Positions 51,582 to 60,416 of a DNA stretch of 64,000 bases are shown here, one piece after another; position 1 is the stretch's first letter; every line of letters starts with the position of its first letter. Origin of the DNA: Pseudomonadota bacterium (GTDB lineage Bacteria > Pseudomonadota > Gammaproteobacteria > Burkholderiales > Burkholderiaceae_E); contig JAEWGX010000111.1 in assembly GCA_023388075.1 (NCBI GenBank), positions 87,988-151,987 on the forward strand, in the 5' to 3' direction. The notes under the pieces were generated by a model that saw nothing but the letters and a program-made list of their open reading frames with translations, did no database searches and was not told the DNA's origin. A program made the position numbers and the translations under genes.

Positions 51582-52484
51582 TCATAACTCTGCGCGCCGC
51601 CGCTTTCGCGACGGATCCACCGCTTCCACCGGCGGGCCGGGCGGAATGACGCTGGTGTCCACCTGCAGCACCACCAGCAGGTGGTTGTTCTGGATCTCCG
51701 CGGTAGGGGCGACCAGCACCCGTACGAAGTCGTTGTCGCCACCGCGATCGATGCGCTCGACACGCCCCACCGGAAGGCCAGGCGGGTAGAGCGCATCCAG
51801 GCCGGAGGTGGTGAGGAGGTCACCCTCCCGCACGTCCGCCGTGGAGGCGAGGTAGCGCAGCTCCATGCGTCCCGGCGCCGCGCCGCCGAAGGCGACCGAG
51901 CGCATGCCGGTGCGCTGCAGGACCACCGGAACAGTCGTGCTGCGGTCGGTGACCAGGGTGAGCTCGCTGCTGAACTGGAAGACGCGGGTGACCTGTCCCA
52001 CCAGGCCCTTCGCGTCGATCACCGGCTGGCCGAGCAGGACCTGGTGCTGCGTGCCCTTGTCGAGCACGAGCTTGCGGGTGAACGGGTCGCGCGTCTCGTA
52101 GAGCACCTCGGCGAGCACCGAGTGCACGCTCGCCCGCTCGCGCGCGCCGGCGAGCTCGCGCAGCCGCTTGTTCTCCGCGGCGAGCTGGTCCACCTGAAGC
52201 AGCGCCTTGGCGTTCAACGCCTCGATCCGCTTGAGCTCGGCGTTCTCCTGGCGCAGCGTCGTGAGCTCGGCCATGTAGCCGCCGGCGAGCGCGATCGCGT
52301 CCCGGGGCACGAGCAGCGCGCGCTGGATCGGGTAGAGAAGATTGCCGATGCCCTGGCGCAGGCCGCCAAGGGCGTCGAAGCGGGCGTCGGCGATCAGGAG
52401 AGCGAGCGAGAGCAGCCCGAAGAAGACGATCCGGGCGTTGGCGGAGGGACCTTGCCTGAAGAAGGGGGGCGGGCTTCTGTCCAT
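51582..52484 (-). CDS. mreC: Rod shape-determining protein MreC
   Basis: Periplasmic scaffold protein of 300 residues anchored by one N-terminal helix (RIVFFGLLSLALLIADAR). A coiled coil follows (TLRQENAELKRIEALNAKAL, then QLAAENKRLRELAGARERA), then two beta domains with QVLLGQPVIDAKGLVGQVTR and LTVTDRS-type strands. MreC links MreB inside to PBP2 and RodA outside. It is the second gene of the operon, 65 bp after mreB. The C-terminal end is Pro- and Arg-rich (VIPPGPPVEAVDPSRKRRR). Confidence 0.95.
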   Translation of the reverse strand: MDRSPPPFFRQGPSANARIVFFGLLSLALLIADARFDALGGLRQGIGNLLYPIQRALLVPRDAIALAGGYMAELTTLRQENAELKRIEALNAKALLQVDQLAAENKRLRELAGARERASVHSVLAEVLYETRDPFTRKLVLDKGTQHQVLLGQPVIDAKGLVGQVTRVFQFSSELTLVTDRSTTVPVVLQRTGMRSVAFGGAAPGRMELRYLASTADVREGDLLTTSGLDALYPPGLPVGRVERIDRGGDNDFVRVLVAPTAEIQNNHLLVVLQVDTSVIPPGPPVEAVDPSRKRRRAEL

Positions 52485-52549
52485 CGCTTATCCCCCGGGC
52501 CGGTCGGTCCCGCCGCTGCCGGTGCCGGGTTTGCTCAGGTCCGTGCGTT

Positions 52550-53593
52550 CTACTCGCTCGCGAAGATGGTGCCGAGCTTGTCCATGCGCTCGAGCGCGAG
52601 GCCGCAGCCGCGCACGACGCAGGTGAGCGGATCGTCCGCGACCAGGACCGGCAGGCCGGTCTCCTCGATCAGCAGGCGATCCAGGTCGCGCAGGAGCGCG
52701 CCGCCGCCGGTCAGCATGATGCCGCGCTCGGTGATGTCGGCGCCGATCTCCGGCGGCGTCTGCTCGAGCGCGATCTTGACCGCGGAGACGATCTGGTTGA
52801 GCGGATCGGTGAGCGATTCCAGGATCTCGTTGGACGAGATGCGGAAGGCGCGCGGGATCCCCTCGGAAAGGTTGCGGCCCTTGACCTCCAGTTCCTTCAC
52901 CTCGGAACCGGGGAATGCGGAGCCGATCTCCTTCTTGATGCTCTCGGCGGTGGTCTCGCCGATCAGCATGCCGTAGTTGCGGCGGATGTAGTTGATGATC
53001 GCCTCGTCGAACTTGTCGCCGCCCACGCGGATGGAGCTGGCGTGGACCATGCCGCCGAGCGAGATGACGCCGACCTCGGTGGTGCCGCCGCCCACGTCGA
53101 CCACCATCGAGCCGGTGGCGTCGGACACCGGCAGGCCGGCGCCGATCGCCGCGGCCATCGGCTCCTCGATCAGGAACACATTGGAGGCGCCGGCGCCGAG
53201 CGCGGACTCGCGGATGGCACGGCGCTCGACCTGGGTCGAGCCGCACGGCACGCAGATGATGATGCGCGGGTTCGGCGCGAACACCGATCCGGGATGCACC
53301 ATGCGGATGAACTGCTTGAGCATCTGCTCGGTGACGGTGAAGTCGGCGATGACGCCGTCCTTCATCGGGCGGATGGCCTGGATGTTGCCCGGCACCTTGC
53401 CCAGCATGAGCTTCGCTTCCTGGCCGACCGCGGCGATCGTGCGCTTGCCGTTGGGTCCGCCCTCGGTGCGGATGGCCACGACCGACGGTTCATTCAGCAC
53501 CACGCCCTTGCCGCGAACATAGATCAGCGTGTTGGCTGTTCCGAGGTCGATGGCGAGGTCGTTGGAGAAGTATTTCTTGATGAATCCCAGCAT
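52550..53593 (-). CDS. mreB: Rod shape-determining actin homologue MreB
   Basis: Cytoskeletal ATPase of 347 residues that organises wall growth beneath the membrane. Phosphate 1 loop is DLGTANTLIYVRGKGVV, phosphate 2 VVDVGGGTTEVGVISLGG and the adenosine site MLTGGGALLRDLDRLL. The amphipathic N-terminus MLGFIKKYFSNDLAID mediates membrane binding. It is the first gene of the rod-shape operon. The leader is short and has only weak Shine-Dalgarno pairing. The gene is divergent from gatC, an arrangement conserved in Burkholderiales. Confidence 0.97.
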   Translation of the reverse strand: MLGFIKKYFSNDLAIDLGTANTLIYVRGKGVVLNEPSVVAIRTEGGPNGKRTIAAVGQEAKLMLGKVPGNIQAIRPMKDGVIADFTVTEQMLKQFIRMVHPGSVFAPNPRIIICVPCGSTQVERRAIRESALGAGASNVFLIEEPMAAAIGAGLPVSDATGSMVVDVGGGTTEVGVISLGGMVHASSIRVGGDKFDEAIINYIRRNYGMLIGETTAESIKKEIGSAFPGSEVKELEVKGRNLSEGIPRAFRISSNEILESLTDPLNQIVSAVKIALEQTPPEIGADITERGIMLTGGGALLRDLDRLLIEETGLPVLVADDPLTCVVRGCGLALERMDKLGTIFASE

Positions 53594-53624
53594 GGGAACC
53601 GCCGCTTTTTGTGTGGCTGAAAGG

Positions 53625-53665
53625 TCGTTGGATCATACCGTATACTCCCTTGACTTCCCGGCGGT
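53625..53665 (-). promoter_or_regulatory. Candidate mreB promoter
   Basis: On the minus strand a TATGAT hexamer (complement of 53632-53637) lies about 39 bp before the mreB ATG, close to the -10 consensus. A convincing -35 hexamer 17 bp further upstream is not seen. The same hexamer in similar sequence precedes mccB at 16712-16717. Confidence 0.4.
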
Positions 53666-53827
53666 TCCGTGTCCGAGGACCGCTGAACGGTTGCAACCGG
53701 CGTTGTATTCGGCAGGGCCGGTGCGCGAATCGGACGAGCCCGAAAACGCGGGTCCGGTCGCGCCGCGACCGACGGCATCCGCGCGGCAATGGACGGCGCA
53801 ATCGGCGCCGAAAATCGCAGACACGCC

Positions 53828-54115
53828 ATGTCCCTGACACTACAAGATATCGACCGGCTCGCCGAACTCGCCCGTATCCGTTTCGACGACGGCGAGAAGG
53901 CGGACTTGCTCGAAAAGCTCAACCGGGTGTTCGACGTCATCGAGGCGCTGCGCGCGGTCGATACCGAAGGCGTCGAGCCGATGACCCATCCCCAGGCGGC
54001 GCCGCTGCGCGAGCGTGCCGACGCGGTGACCGAGTCGGACCAGCGCGAGGCGAACCAGGCGCAGGCCCCGGCGGTAGAAGCCGGGCTGTACCTGGTCCCG
54101 CGCGTGGTGGAATGA
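53828..54115 (+). CDS. gatC: Aspartyl/glutamyl-tRNA amidotransferase subunit C
   Basis: Small 95-residue subunit that ties GatA to GatB in the complex making Gln-tRNA(Gln) and Asn-tRNA(Asn) from misacylated precursors. The helical N-terminus MSLTLQDIDRLAELARIRF and the C-terminal VEAGLYLVPRVVE are typical. ATG 53828 is taken over an in-frame ATG at 53789, which adds non-family residues. The gene opens the gatC-gatA-lipoprotein-gatB operon, 13 bp before gatA, and faces mreB across a 234 bp divergent gap. Confidence 0.95.
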   Translation: MSLTLQDIDRLAELARIRFDDGEKADLLEKLNRVFDVIEALRAVDTEGVEPMTHPQAAPLRERADAVTESDQREANQAQAPAVEAGLYLVPRVVE

Positions 54116-54128
54116 CAGGGGCGGCGCG

Positions 54129-55643
54129 ATGAACGACCTCGCTGCCCTCGGCATCCGCGACCTGCAGCGTGCGCTGCGATCGGGCGACGTCTCCGCGCTC
54201 GAGCTGGCCGATGCGCGCCTGGCCGCGATCGCGGCCAGCGAGCTCAATGCCTTCCTCGACGTGCAGCCGGAACTCACCCGCGAGCAGGCTCGGCACGCCG
54301 ACACCCTGCTCGCTGCCGGCCGCGCGGCCGGGAAGCCGGCCGAAGCCGCAGGTACGGCCGCGCTTGCCGGCCTGCCTGTCGCCCACAAGGACATCTTCGT
54401 CACCCGTGGTTGGCGAAGCACCGCCGGCTCCCGGATGCTCGCCGGCTACACCAGCCCCTTCGATGCCACCGTGGTCGAGCGCGTGGCGGCCGCCGGCGCC
54501 GTCAACCTCGGCAAGCTGAGCTGCGACGAGTTCGCGATGGGCTCGGCCAACGAGAATCCGGTGTTCGGGCCGGTCCGCAACCCCTGGGATCGCGATCGCA
54601 TCGCCGGCGGCTCCTCGGGGGGCTCGGCCGCCGCGGTCGCCGCGGGGCTCGTGCCATGGGCCACGGGCACCGACACCGGCGGCTCGGTCCGGCAGCCGGC
54701 CGCGATGTGCGGCGTGACCGGCATCAAGCCGACCTACGGGCGTGTCTCCCGCCACGGCATGATCGCCTACGCGAGCAGCCTGGACCAGGCCGGCGTCATC
54801 GCCCGCAGCGCCGAGGAATGCGCGCTGCTGCTGGGTGCGATGAGCGGTTTCGATCCGCGCGACTCCACCAGCCTGGAGCTGCCGCCGGAGGATTTCGTCG
54901 CCGCCAGCGCGAAGCCGGTGACGGCCGCGGCCACCGAGTCGGCGCCCCTCGCCGGCCTGCGCATCGGGCTGCCCGCGGAGTTCTTCGGCGAGGGCCTGAA
55001 GTCGGATGTGCGCCGGGCGGTGGAGTCGGGCATCGAGGCACTGGGTAGGCTCGGCGCCGAAGCGGTGCCGGTATCGCTGCCGCGCACGGAGCTCGCCATC
55101 CCGGCCTACTACGTGCTGGCCCCGGCGGAAGCCTCGAGCAACCTGTCGCGCTTCGACGGCGTGCGCTATGGGCACCGGGCCGCCGAATACCGCGACCTGC
55201 ACGACATGTACATGGCCACCCGCGCCGAAGGCTTCGGCGCCGAGGTGAAGCGGCGGATCATCGTGGGCACCTATGTGCTGTCCCATGGCTACTACGATGC
55301 CTACTACCGCAAGGCGCAGCAGCTTCGTCGGCTGATCGCCGACGACTTCGACCGCGTCTTCGGTCAGGTGGACCTGGTGGCCGGGCCGGTCGCGCCCACG
55401 ACGGCATGGCGCATCGGCGAGCAGACCGACGACCCGGTGCGCAACTACCTCGCGGACATCTTCACGCTGCCGGCGTCGCTCGCCGGCCTGCCGGCCATGT
55501 CGGTGCCGTGCGGCTTCGGCGACGGCGGGCTGCCGGTGGGCCTGCAGCTCATCGGGCCGCATCTGCAGGAGGCGCGGCTGCTCGCCACGGCGATCGCGCT
55601 GCAGCGTGCCACGGACTGGCACCTGGCGCGGCCGTCGTCATGA
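54129..55643 (+). CDS. gatA: Aspartyl/glutamyl-tRNA amidotransferase subunit A
   Basis: Amidase subunit of 504 residues that releases ammonia from glutamine or asparagine and passes it to GatB. The Ser-cisSer-Lys triad is visible: Lys in PVAHKDIFVTRGW, Ser in IAGGSSGGSAAAVAAGL and the nucleophile Ser in TGTDTGGSVRQPAA. C-terminal FTLPASLAGLPAMSVPCG also fits. The gene has a short spacing from gatC. Its TGA overlaps the ATG of a lipoprotein gene (ATGA), which then separates it from gatB. Confidence 0.96.
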   Translation: MNDLAALGIRDLQRALRSGDVSALELADARLAAIAASELNAFLDVQPELTREQARHADTLLAAGRAAGKPAEAAGTAALAGLPVAHKDIFVTRGWRSTAGSRMLAGYTSPFDATVVERVAAAGAVNLGKLSCDEFAMGSANENPVFGPVRNPWDRDRIAGGSSGGSAAAVAAGLVPWATGTDTGGSVRQPAAMCGVTGIKPTYGRVSRHGMIAYASSLDQAGVIARSAEECALLLGAMSGFDPRDSTSLELPPEDFVAASAKPVTAAATESAPLAGLRIGLPAEFFGEGLKSDVRRAVESGIEALGRLGAEAVPVSLPRTELAIPAYYVLAPAEASSNLSRFDGVRYGHRAAEYRDLHDMYMATRAEGFGAEVKRRIIVGTYVLSHGYYDAYYRKAQQLRRLIADDFDRVFGQVDLVAGPVAPTTAWRIGEQTDDPVRNYLADIFTLPASLAGLPAMSVPCGFGDGGLPVGLQLIGPHLQEARLLATAIALQRATDWHLARPSS

Positions 55644-56092
55644 CCAGGCCGGCCCGCCTCGCGGCGCTGCTTGCCGTGGCAGCGGTGGTGGGCGCCTGCG
55701 CCCTGCCGTCCGGCCGCACGCCGATTCGCGACGCCGGCCCGCTGGAGCTGCAGGGCCGCTGCTCGCAGACCGAGATGGATGGCTTTCGCGAGGATGCGCG
55801 CCTCCTGGTGAGCCGCGGATCGGTGCAGGCGCTCGAGTGGGACATCCAGGTCGGGCGGCGAGGCAGCTGCCGCTTCCGGCTCGCGGATTTCCGCCAGGTG
55901 CGCAGCCGGCCGCACATCGAGCTGCAGGCGCTCGATCGCAGCGGGTGCAAGCTGCTGGTCTACCAGGATCCACGGCGGGTGACGCTCGGCCATGCCGGCT
56001 GCGCCGCGCGCTGCACCGGCGGCGTCCATGACGAGGCCTGGCCGGTGATGTTCGACCCGCGCACCGGCGGCTGCGCGGACCTGAATCGTTAG
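55640..56092 (+). CDS. Hypothetical lipoprotein inserted between gatA and gatB
   Basis: Unrecognised 150-residue protein. The N-terminal signal LAALLAVAAVVGAC ends in a lipobox with Cys20, predicting a lipid-anchored protein of the inner or outer membrane. The mature part is rich in Cys (about seven), with GRCSQTEMDGFREDARLLVS and a CRFRLADFRQ strand, so internal disulfides are likely. It is coupled to gatA by ATGA and followed by gatB after 69 bp. Co-expression with a tRNA-modifying complex has no obvious functional reason. It may be a lineage-specific insertion. Confidence 0.8.
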   Translation: MTRPARLAALLAVAAVVGACALPSGRTPIRDAGPLELQGRCSQTEMDGFREDARLLVSRGSVQALEWDIQVGRRGSCRFRLADFRQVRSRPHIELQALDRSGCKLLVYQDPRRVTLGHAGCAARCTGGVHDEAWPVMFDPRTGGCADLNR

Positions 56093-56161
56093 GCGCAGGA
56101 TCGCCTTCATGCGCGGGCCGGAGCCCGGGGTGGCAGGCAACTTGAAATCGGGAACGTAGCC

Positions 56162-57658
56162 ATGCAGTGGGAAGTCGTGATCGGGCTGGAGACCCATGTC
56201 CAGCTCGCCACCGAATCGAAGATCTTCTCCGGTGCCGCCACGGCCTTCGGCGCGCCGCCCAACACCCAGGCATGCGCAGTGGACCTCGCGTTGCCGGGCG
56301 TGCTGCCGGTGCTGAACGGCGCGGTGGTGGACCACGCCATCCGGTTCGGGCTTGCGATCGGCGCCCATGTCGCGAGCCGTTCGATCTTCGCGCGCAAGAA
56401 CTACTTCTACCCGGACCTGCCCAAGGGCTACCAGATCAGCCAGTTCGAGACGCCGGTGGTCGCCGGTGGAGAGTTGACCATCGTCGTGCCACCGGCCAAG
56501 CCGGGCGGCGAGCCCGCCATCCGGACGATCCGCATCACCCGGGCGCACCTGGAGGAGGATGCGGGCAAGTCGCTGCACGAGGACTTCCACGGGCAGACCG
56601 GCATCGACCTCAACCGCGCCGGCACGCCGCTCCTGGAGATCGTGAGCGAACCGGACATGCGATCGGCCGCGGAGGCGGTCGCGTATGGACGGACACTGCA
56701 CGGCCTGGTCACCTGGCTGGGGATCTGCGACGGCAACATGCAGGAGGGGTCGTTTCGCATGGACGCGAACGTCTCGGTACGTCGGCCGGGCGAGCCGCTC
56801 GGCACGCGCTGCGAGATCAAGAACCTCAACTCGTTCCGGTTCCTGGAGAGGGCGATCCAGTTCGAGGCCCGTCGCCAGATGGAGCTGATCGAGGACGGCG
56901 GCCGGGTGGTGCAGGAAACCCGTCTCTACGATCCCGATGCCGACGAGACGCGCTCGATGCGCAGCAAGGAGGAAGCGCACGACTACCGCTACTTCCCGGA
57001 TCCGGACCTGCCGGCCCTGGTCATCGATCCCGCCCGGATCGAGACCGTGCGTGCCTCGATGCCGGAGCTGCCGGCCGCGAAGCGCGGTCGCTACATGGCC
57101 GAGCTCGGCCTGGGCGAGTACGACGCGATGTCGCTCACCGATACGCGCGACACCGCGACCTGGTTCGAGGCGGCGGTGGCGGCGCTCGGCATCCAGGGGC
57201 CCGACCGCGCCGCCGGCATCAAGCAACTGGCCAACTGGATCATGGTGGAGGTGGGCGCGCAGCTCAACCGCGACGAGATCGGCATCGCCGATGCCAGGGT
57301 GTCGCCCGCCCAGTTGGCGCGGCTGGTGGAGCGCATCGCGGACGGCACAATCTCCGGAAAAATCGCGCGCGACATCTTCCAGGCCTTGTGGGCCGCGCCG
57401 GAACCGGCAGCGGATGCGGCGGCGGTGGACCGCGTGATCGACGAGAAAGGCCTGCGCCAGATCAGCGACAGCGCCGCGCTCGAGCCGATCGTGGACCAGG
57501 TGCTCGCCCAGAACCCGAAGTCGGTGCAGGAGTATCGCGCCGGCAAGGACAAGGCATTCAACTCGCTGGTCGGCCAGGTGATGAAGGCGAGCCGCGGCAA
57601 GGCCAACCCGCAGCAGGTCAACGAGCTGCTGCGCGCGAAGCTTGCGACACCCTCCTGA
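56162..57658 (+). CDS. gatB: Aspartyl/glutamyl-tRNA amidotransferase subunit B
   Basis: Catalytic kinase/transamidase subunit of 498 residues that activates the misacylated tRNA carboxyl with ATP. MQWEVVIGLETHVQLATESK is the family N-terminus. YFYPDLPKGYQISQFETP, a segment with DLNRAGTPLLEIVSEPDMRS, and CEIKNLNSFRFLERAI are the ATP and tRNA-handling blocks. The C-terminal YqeY-like tail ends with QQVNELLRAKL. The full gatCAB set suggests the cell uses the indirect route for Gln- and/or Asn-tRNA. Confidence 0.97.
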   Translation: MQWEVVIGLETHVQLATESKIFSGAATAFGAPPNTQACAVDLALPGVLPVLNGAVVDHAIRFGLAIGAHVASRSIFARKNYFYPDLPKGYQISQFETPVVAGGELTIVVPPAKPGGEPAIRTIRITRAHLEEDAGKSLHEDFHGQTGIDLNRAGTPLLEIVSEPDMRSAAEAVAYGRTLHGLVTWLGICDGNMQEGSFRMDANVSVRRPGEPLGTRCEIKNLNSFRFLERAIQFEARRQMELIEDGGRVVQETRLYDPDADETRSMRSKEEAHDYRYFPDPDLPALVIDPARIETVRASMPELPAAKRGRYMAELGLGEYDAMSLTDTRDTATWFEAAVAALGIQGPDRAAGIKQLANWIMVEVGAQLNRDEIGIADARVSPAQLARLVERIADGTISGKIARDIFQALWAAPEPAADAAAVDRVIDEKGLRQISDSAALEPIVDQVLAQNPKSVQEYRAGKDKAFNSLVGQVMKASRGKANPQQVNELLRAKLATPS

Positions 57659-57691
57659 TCCGATCCGGCGTTGACGGTAAGGCGGGCCAGG

Positions 57692-57708
57692 GCCGGCGCG
57701 AAGCCGGC
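57692..57708. terminator. Candidate bidirectional terminator hairpin after gatB
   Basis: GCCGGC-GCGAA-GCCGGC is a perfect stem between the convergent gatB and DUF4124 genes. It can be lengthened by flanking G-C pairs. No T-run follows, so activity is uncertain. Confidence 0.4.
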
Positions 57709-57725
57709 GCCCGGCGCCGCGGCGC

Positions 57726-58421
57726 TCAGCTTCGCGGCGAGCTTCCCGTGTCGCGCTGCGCGGCCGGCTTGCCGAGCAGCTCGCGCAGGCGCCGCGCGTC
57801 CGCGTCGAACCGGCTGTTGACCCGGTCCCGCTCGGTGCGTCGGTCGTCGATCAGGGCGTCCTCGGCGAGGATCGCGTTCGCTGTCTCGGTGATCCGCTGC
57901 TGATAGGCGAACGGCAGCGCCCGGTTCGGATTGGCCGCCTGCCAGGTCTGTGCCGCTTCCTGCGCCGCCTTGAGCTCCTGGTCGAGCGTCAGGATGCGCT
58001 GCGTGGCCAGCCGGATCTCGTGATCGATCTCCGCGAGGTCGCGCCGGCGCATGGACTCGAGCGAACGCTCGTCCTCGAAGGTGAGCAGGAGGTTGCGGTC
58101 ACGCGCCTGCTGGACCTTGCGGGCCCAGGCTTCGTCCCGGCGGCGCTTCTCCTCGGCCTCGCGCTGGGCGCGCTGTTCCTTGGTGAGCGGCGGCTCGATG
58201 ATCCGGCGCAGGGAGCCGTCGGGGTTGTGCACCCGCAGCTCGCGGTCGGCGCAGGCCGCGAGCGGACGATCGGCCGACTGCACCCGACCGTTGGCGTCGA
58301 TGCAGCTGTAGATGACCGGGGAGGGGGCTGATGCGGCCTGGGCGTGCAACGGCGGCGCCACCAGCGCGAGCGCCGTCGCCATGAGAAATGCCGTTGCCGA
58401 CCACCGCCCGTCTGCCTTCAT
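57726..58421 (-). CDS. DUF4124 domain protein with coiled coil
   Basis: Exported protein of 231 residues. A signal peptide (MATALALVAPPLHAQA) is followed by the DUF4124 domain, IYSCIDANGRVQSADRPLAA with its paired cysteines. A long charged coiled coil then runs from TKEQRAQREAEEKRRRDEAW to LDQELKAAQEA. DUF4124 domains occur at the N-terminus of many proteobacterial envelope proteins of unknown role. It lies 9 bp downstream of pyrE and is probably co-transcribed with it. No catalytic motif is visible. Confidence 0.85.
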   Translation of the reverse strand: MKADGRWSATAFLMATALALVAPPLHAQAASAPSPVIYSCIDANGRVQSADRPLAACADRELRVHNPDGSLRRIIEPPLTKEQRAQREAEEKRRRDEAWARKVQQARDRNLLLTFEDERSLESMRRRDLAEIDHEIRLATQRILTLDQELKAAQEAAQTWQAANPNRALPFAYQQRITETANAILAEDALIDDRRTERDRVNSRFDADARRLRELLGKPAAQRDTGSSPRS

Positions 58422-58430
58422 GCAGTCAGG

Positions 58431-59117
58431 TTAGTCAGCCGGTTGCCTGCTACCAAAGCGGGCGCGATAGTCGGCGATCCGCGCGCGATGAGCGGCGTGA
58501 CTTTCGTCACCTTTGCGCGAACCATCCAGGAAGGCGAGCAGGTCGTCGAGCGTGGCGATGGCGTGCACCGGCAGTCCGTACCGGTCCCGCACCTCCTGGA
58601 CCGCCGAGGTGCCCGTGACCCGCACCGCGTCGCCGCCGCGCTCCATGCGGTCGAGCGCGATCAGCACCGCGGCCGGCTCGGCCCCGTGCGCCCGGATCGC
58701 CGCCACCGACTCGCCCACCGAGGTGCCGGCCGAGATCACGTCGTCCACGATCACGACCCGGCCGGCAAGCGGCGCGCCGACCACGGTGCCGCCTTCGCCG
58801 TGGTCCTTCGCCTCCTTGCGGTTGAAGGCGAACGGCAGGTTGCGGCCGCGCGCGGCGAGCGCCACGGCCGTCGCCGAGGCGAGCGTGATCCCCTTGTAGG
58901 CCGGGCCGAACAGCATGTCGAACGGGCGAGCCGGATCCTCCGAGCGCAGCAGCAGCTCCGCATAGAACCCGGCGAGCCGCCCCAGCGAGCGGCCGTCGTT
59001 GAAGAGCCCGGCGTTGAAGAAGTAGGGCGAGAGCCGTCCGGCCTTCGTGCGGAAATCGCCGAACTTGAGCACGCCCGTCTCGAGCGCGAAGCGGATGAAC
59101 TCCTGCGACTGTTCCAA
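58431..59117 (-). CDS. pyrE: Orotate phosphoribosyltransferase
   Basis: Forms orotidine monophosphate from orotate and PRPP in pyrimidine synthesis; 228 residues. The PRPP-binding loop is VVIVDDVISAGTSVGES, and the N-terminal block is VLKFGDFRTKAGRLSPYFFN. LPFAFNRKEAKDHGEGG is the flexible catalytic loop with its Lys and Asp residues. It is divergent from an aldo/keto reductase across 226 bp. A DUF4124 gene follows directly. Confidence 0.95.
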   Translation of the reverse strand: MEQSQEFIRFALETGVLKFGDFRTKAGRLSPYFFNAGLFNDGRSLGRLAGFYAELLLRSEDPARPFDMLFGPAYKGITLASATAVALAARGRNLPFAFNRKEAKDHGEGGTVVGAPLAGRVVIVDDVISAGTSVGESVAAIRAHGAEPAAVLIALDRMERGGDAVRVTGTSAVQEVRDRYGLPVHAIATLDDLLAFLDGSRKGDESHAAHRARIADYRARFGSRQPAD

Positions 59118-59343
59118 GGGATCCCCGGTTGCTCGTGGTGACCCGGAATCTTAACGGTATCCCGCCACCCCGTCGGAGCCGGAAGGGGCGGGGGCGCGTT
59201 CGGAAGGGCGGGCGGGTCCGTGCCCGAGGCGCGCCGCCGCCCCGTTGCCATGCGCGGCCGGCATCCGAGCCGGCATGGACGCGCGCGGCGAGCCGTGTCC
59301 GCCTGCGGCATACTCGGCGTTTCACCAACCACGGAGTCTCGAG

Positions 59344-60366
59344 GTGGAGTACAGGCGACTGGGAGCGTCCGGCCTCATGGTGCCCGCGCTCAGCTTCGGC
59401 ACCGGCACGTTCGGCGGCACGACGGATTTCTTCAAGGCGTGGGGCGAAACCGACGTGGCGCAGGCCCGCCGGCTGGTGGATATCTGCCTGGACGCCGGCG
59501 TCAACCTGTTCGACAGCGCCGACACCTATTCCAACGGCGCTTCCGAGGAGGTTCTGGGCGGTGCGATCGCGGGCCGCCGCGACAAGGTGCTCGTCTCCAC
59601 CAAGGCGACCTTCCGCTCGGGACCCGGGCCGAACCAGATCGGCTCCTCGCGCCACCACCTGGTGGACGCCTGCCACTTGGCGCTGAAGCGGCTCGGCACG
59701 GACTACATCGACCTGCTGCAGATGCACGGCATGGATGCCAACACGCCGGTGGAGGAGACGCTGTCGACGCTGGACGACCTGGTCCGGGCCGGCAAGGTGC
59801 GCTATATCGGCTGCTCCAACTTCTCCGGCTGGCACCTGATGAAGTCGCTCGCGGTCTCGGACCGCTACGGCTATCCGCGCTACGTGGCCAACCAGACCTA
59901 CTACTCCCTGGTCGGGCGCGACTACGAGTGGGAGCTGATGCCGCTCGGGCTCGACCAGGGCGTCGGCGCGGTCGTCTGGAGCCCGCTCGGCTGGGGCCGG
60001 TTGACCGGCCGCCTGCGGCGCGGCCAACCGATGCCGCCGGACAGCCGGCTGCACGTCACCCGCGAGGCCGCCCCGCCGGTGCCGGACGAGTACCTGTTCC
60101 GCGTGGTCGACGCGCTCGACGAGATCGCCGGCGAGACCGGCCGCACCATCACCCAGGTCGCGCTCAACTGGCTGCTGCAGCGTCCGACGGTCTCGACCGT
60201 GATCGTCGGCGCCCGCAACGAGGAGCAGCTTCGGCAGAACCTGGGCGCGGTCGGATGGAACCTGGATGCAGACCAGGTGGCGCGGCTGGACGCCGCCAGT
60301 GACGTACCGTTGCCGTATCCGTACTGGCACCAGCGCCTGAAGGCGGAAGTGACGGAGCGCCGATAG
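59344..60366 (+). CDS. Aldo/keto reductase
   Basis: NADPH-dependent reductase of 340 residues, (beta/alpha)8 fold. The catalytic Tyr is in FDSADTYSNGASEEV, the Lys in VLVSTKATFR and the His in LLQMHGMD. LNWLLQRPTVSTVIVGARN is the C-terminal cofactor motif. It resembles the YajO/Tas-like group acting on various aldehydes. GTG 59344 is the start, because GGAG lies 7 bases upstream and VEYRRLGASGLMVPALSFG is the family N-terminus. The frame is open upstream but not conserved. Confidence 0.92.
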   Translation: MEYRRLGASGLMVPALSFGTGTFGGTTDFFKAWGETDVAQARRLVDICLDAGVNLFDSADTYSNGASEEVLGGAIAGRRDKVLVSTKATFRSGPGPNQIGSSRHHLVDACHLALKRLGTDYIDLLQMHGMDANTPVEETLSTLDDLVRAGKVRYIGCSNFSGWHLMKSLAVSDRYGYPRYVANQTYYSLVGRDYEWELMPLGLDQGVGAVVWSPLGWGRLTGRLRRGQPMPPDSRLHVTREAAPPVPDEYLFRVVDALDEIAGETGRTITQVALNWLLQRPTVSTVIVGARNEEQLRQNLGAVGWNLDADQVARLDAASDVPLPYPYWHQRLKAEVTERR

Positions 60367-60416
60367 GTCCGACCGGACTCGCCGGTCCCATCCGACGTGC
60401 CGCCCCTGGAACCGAC

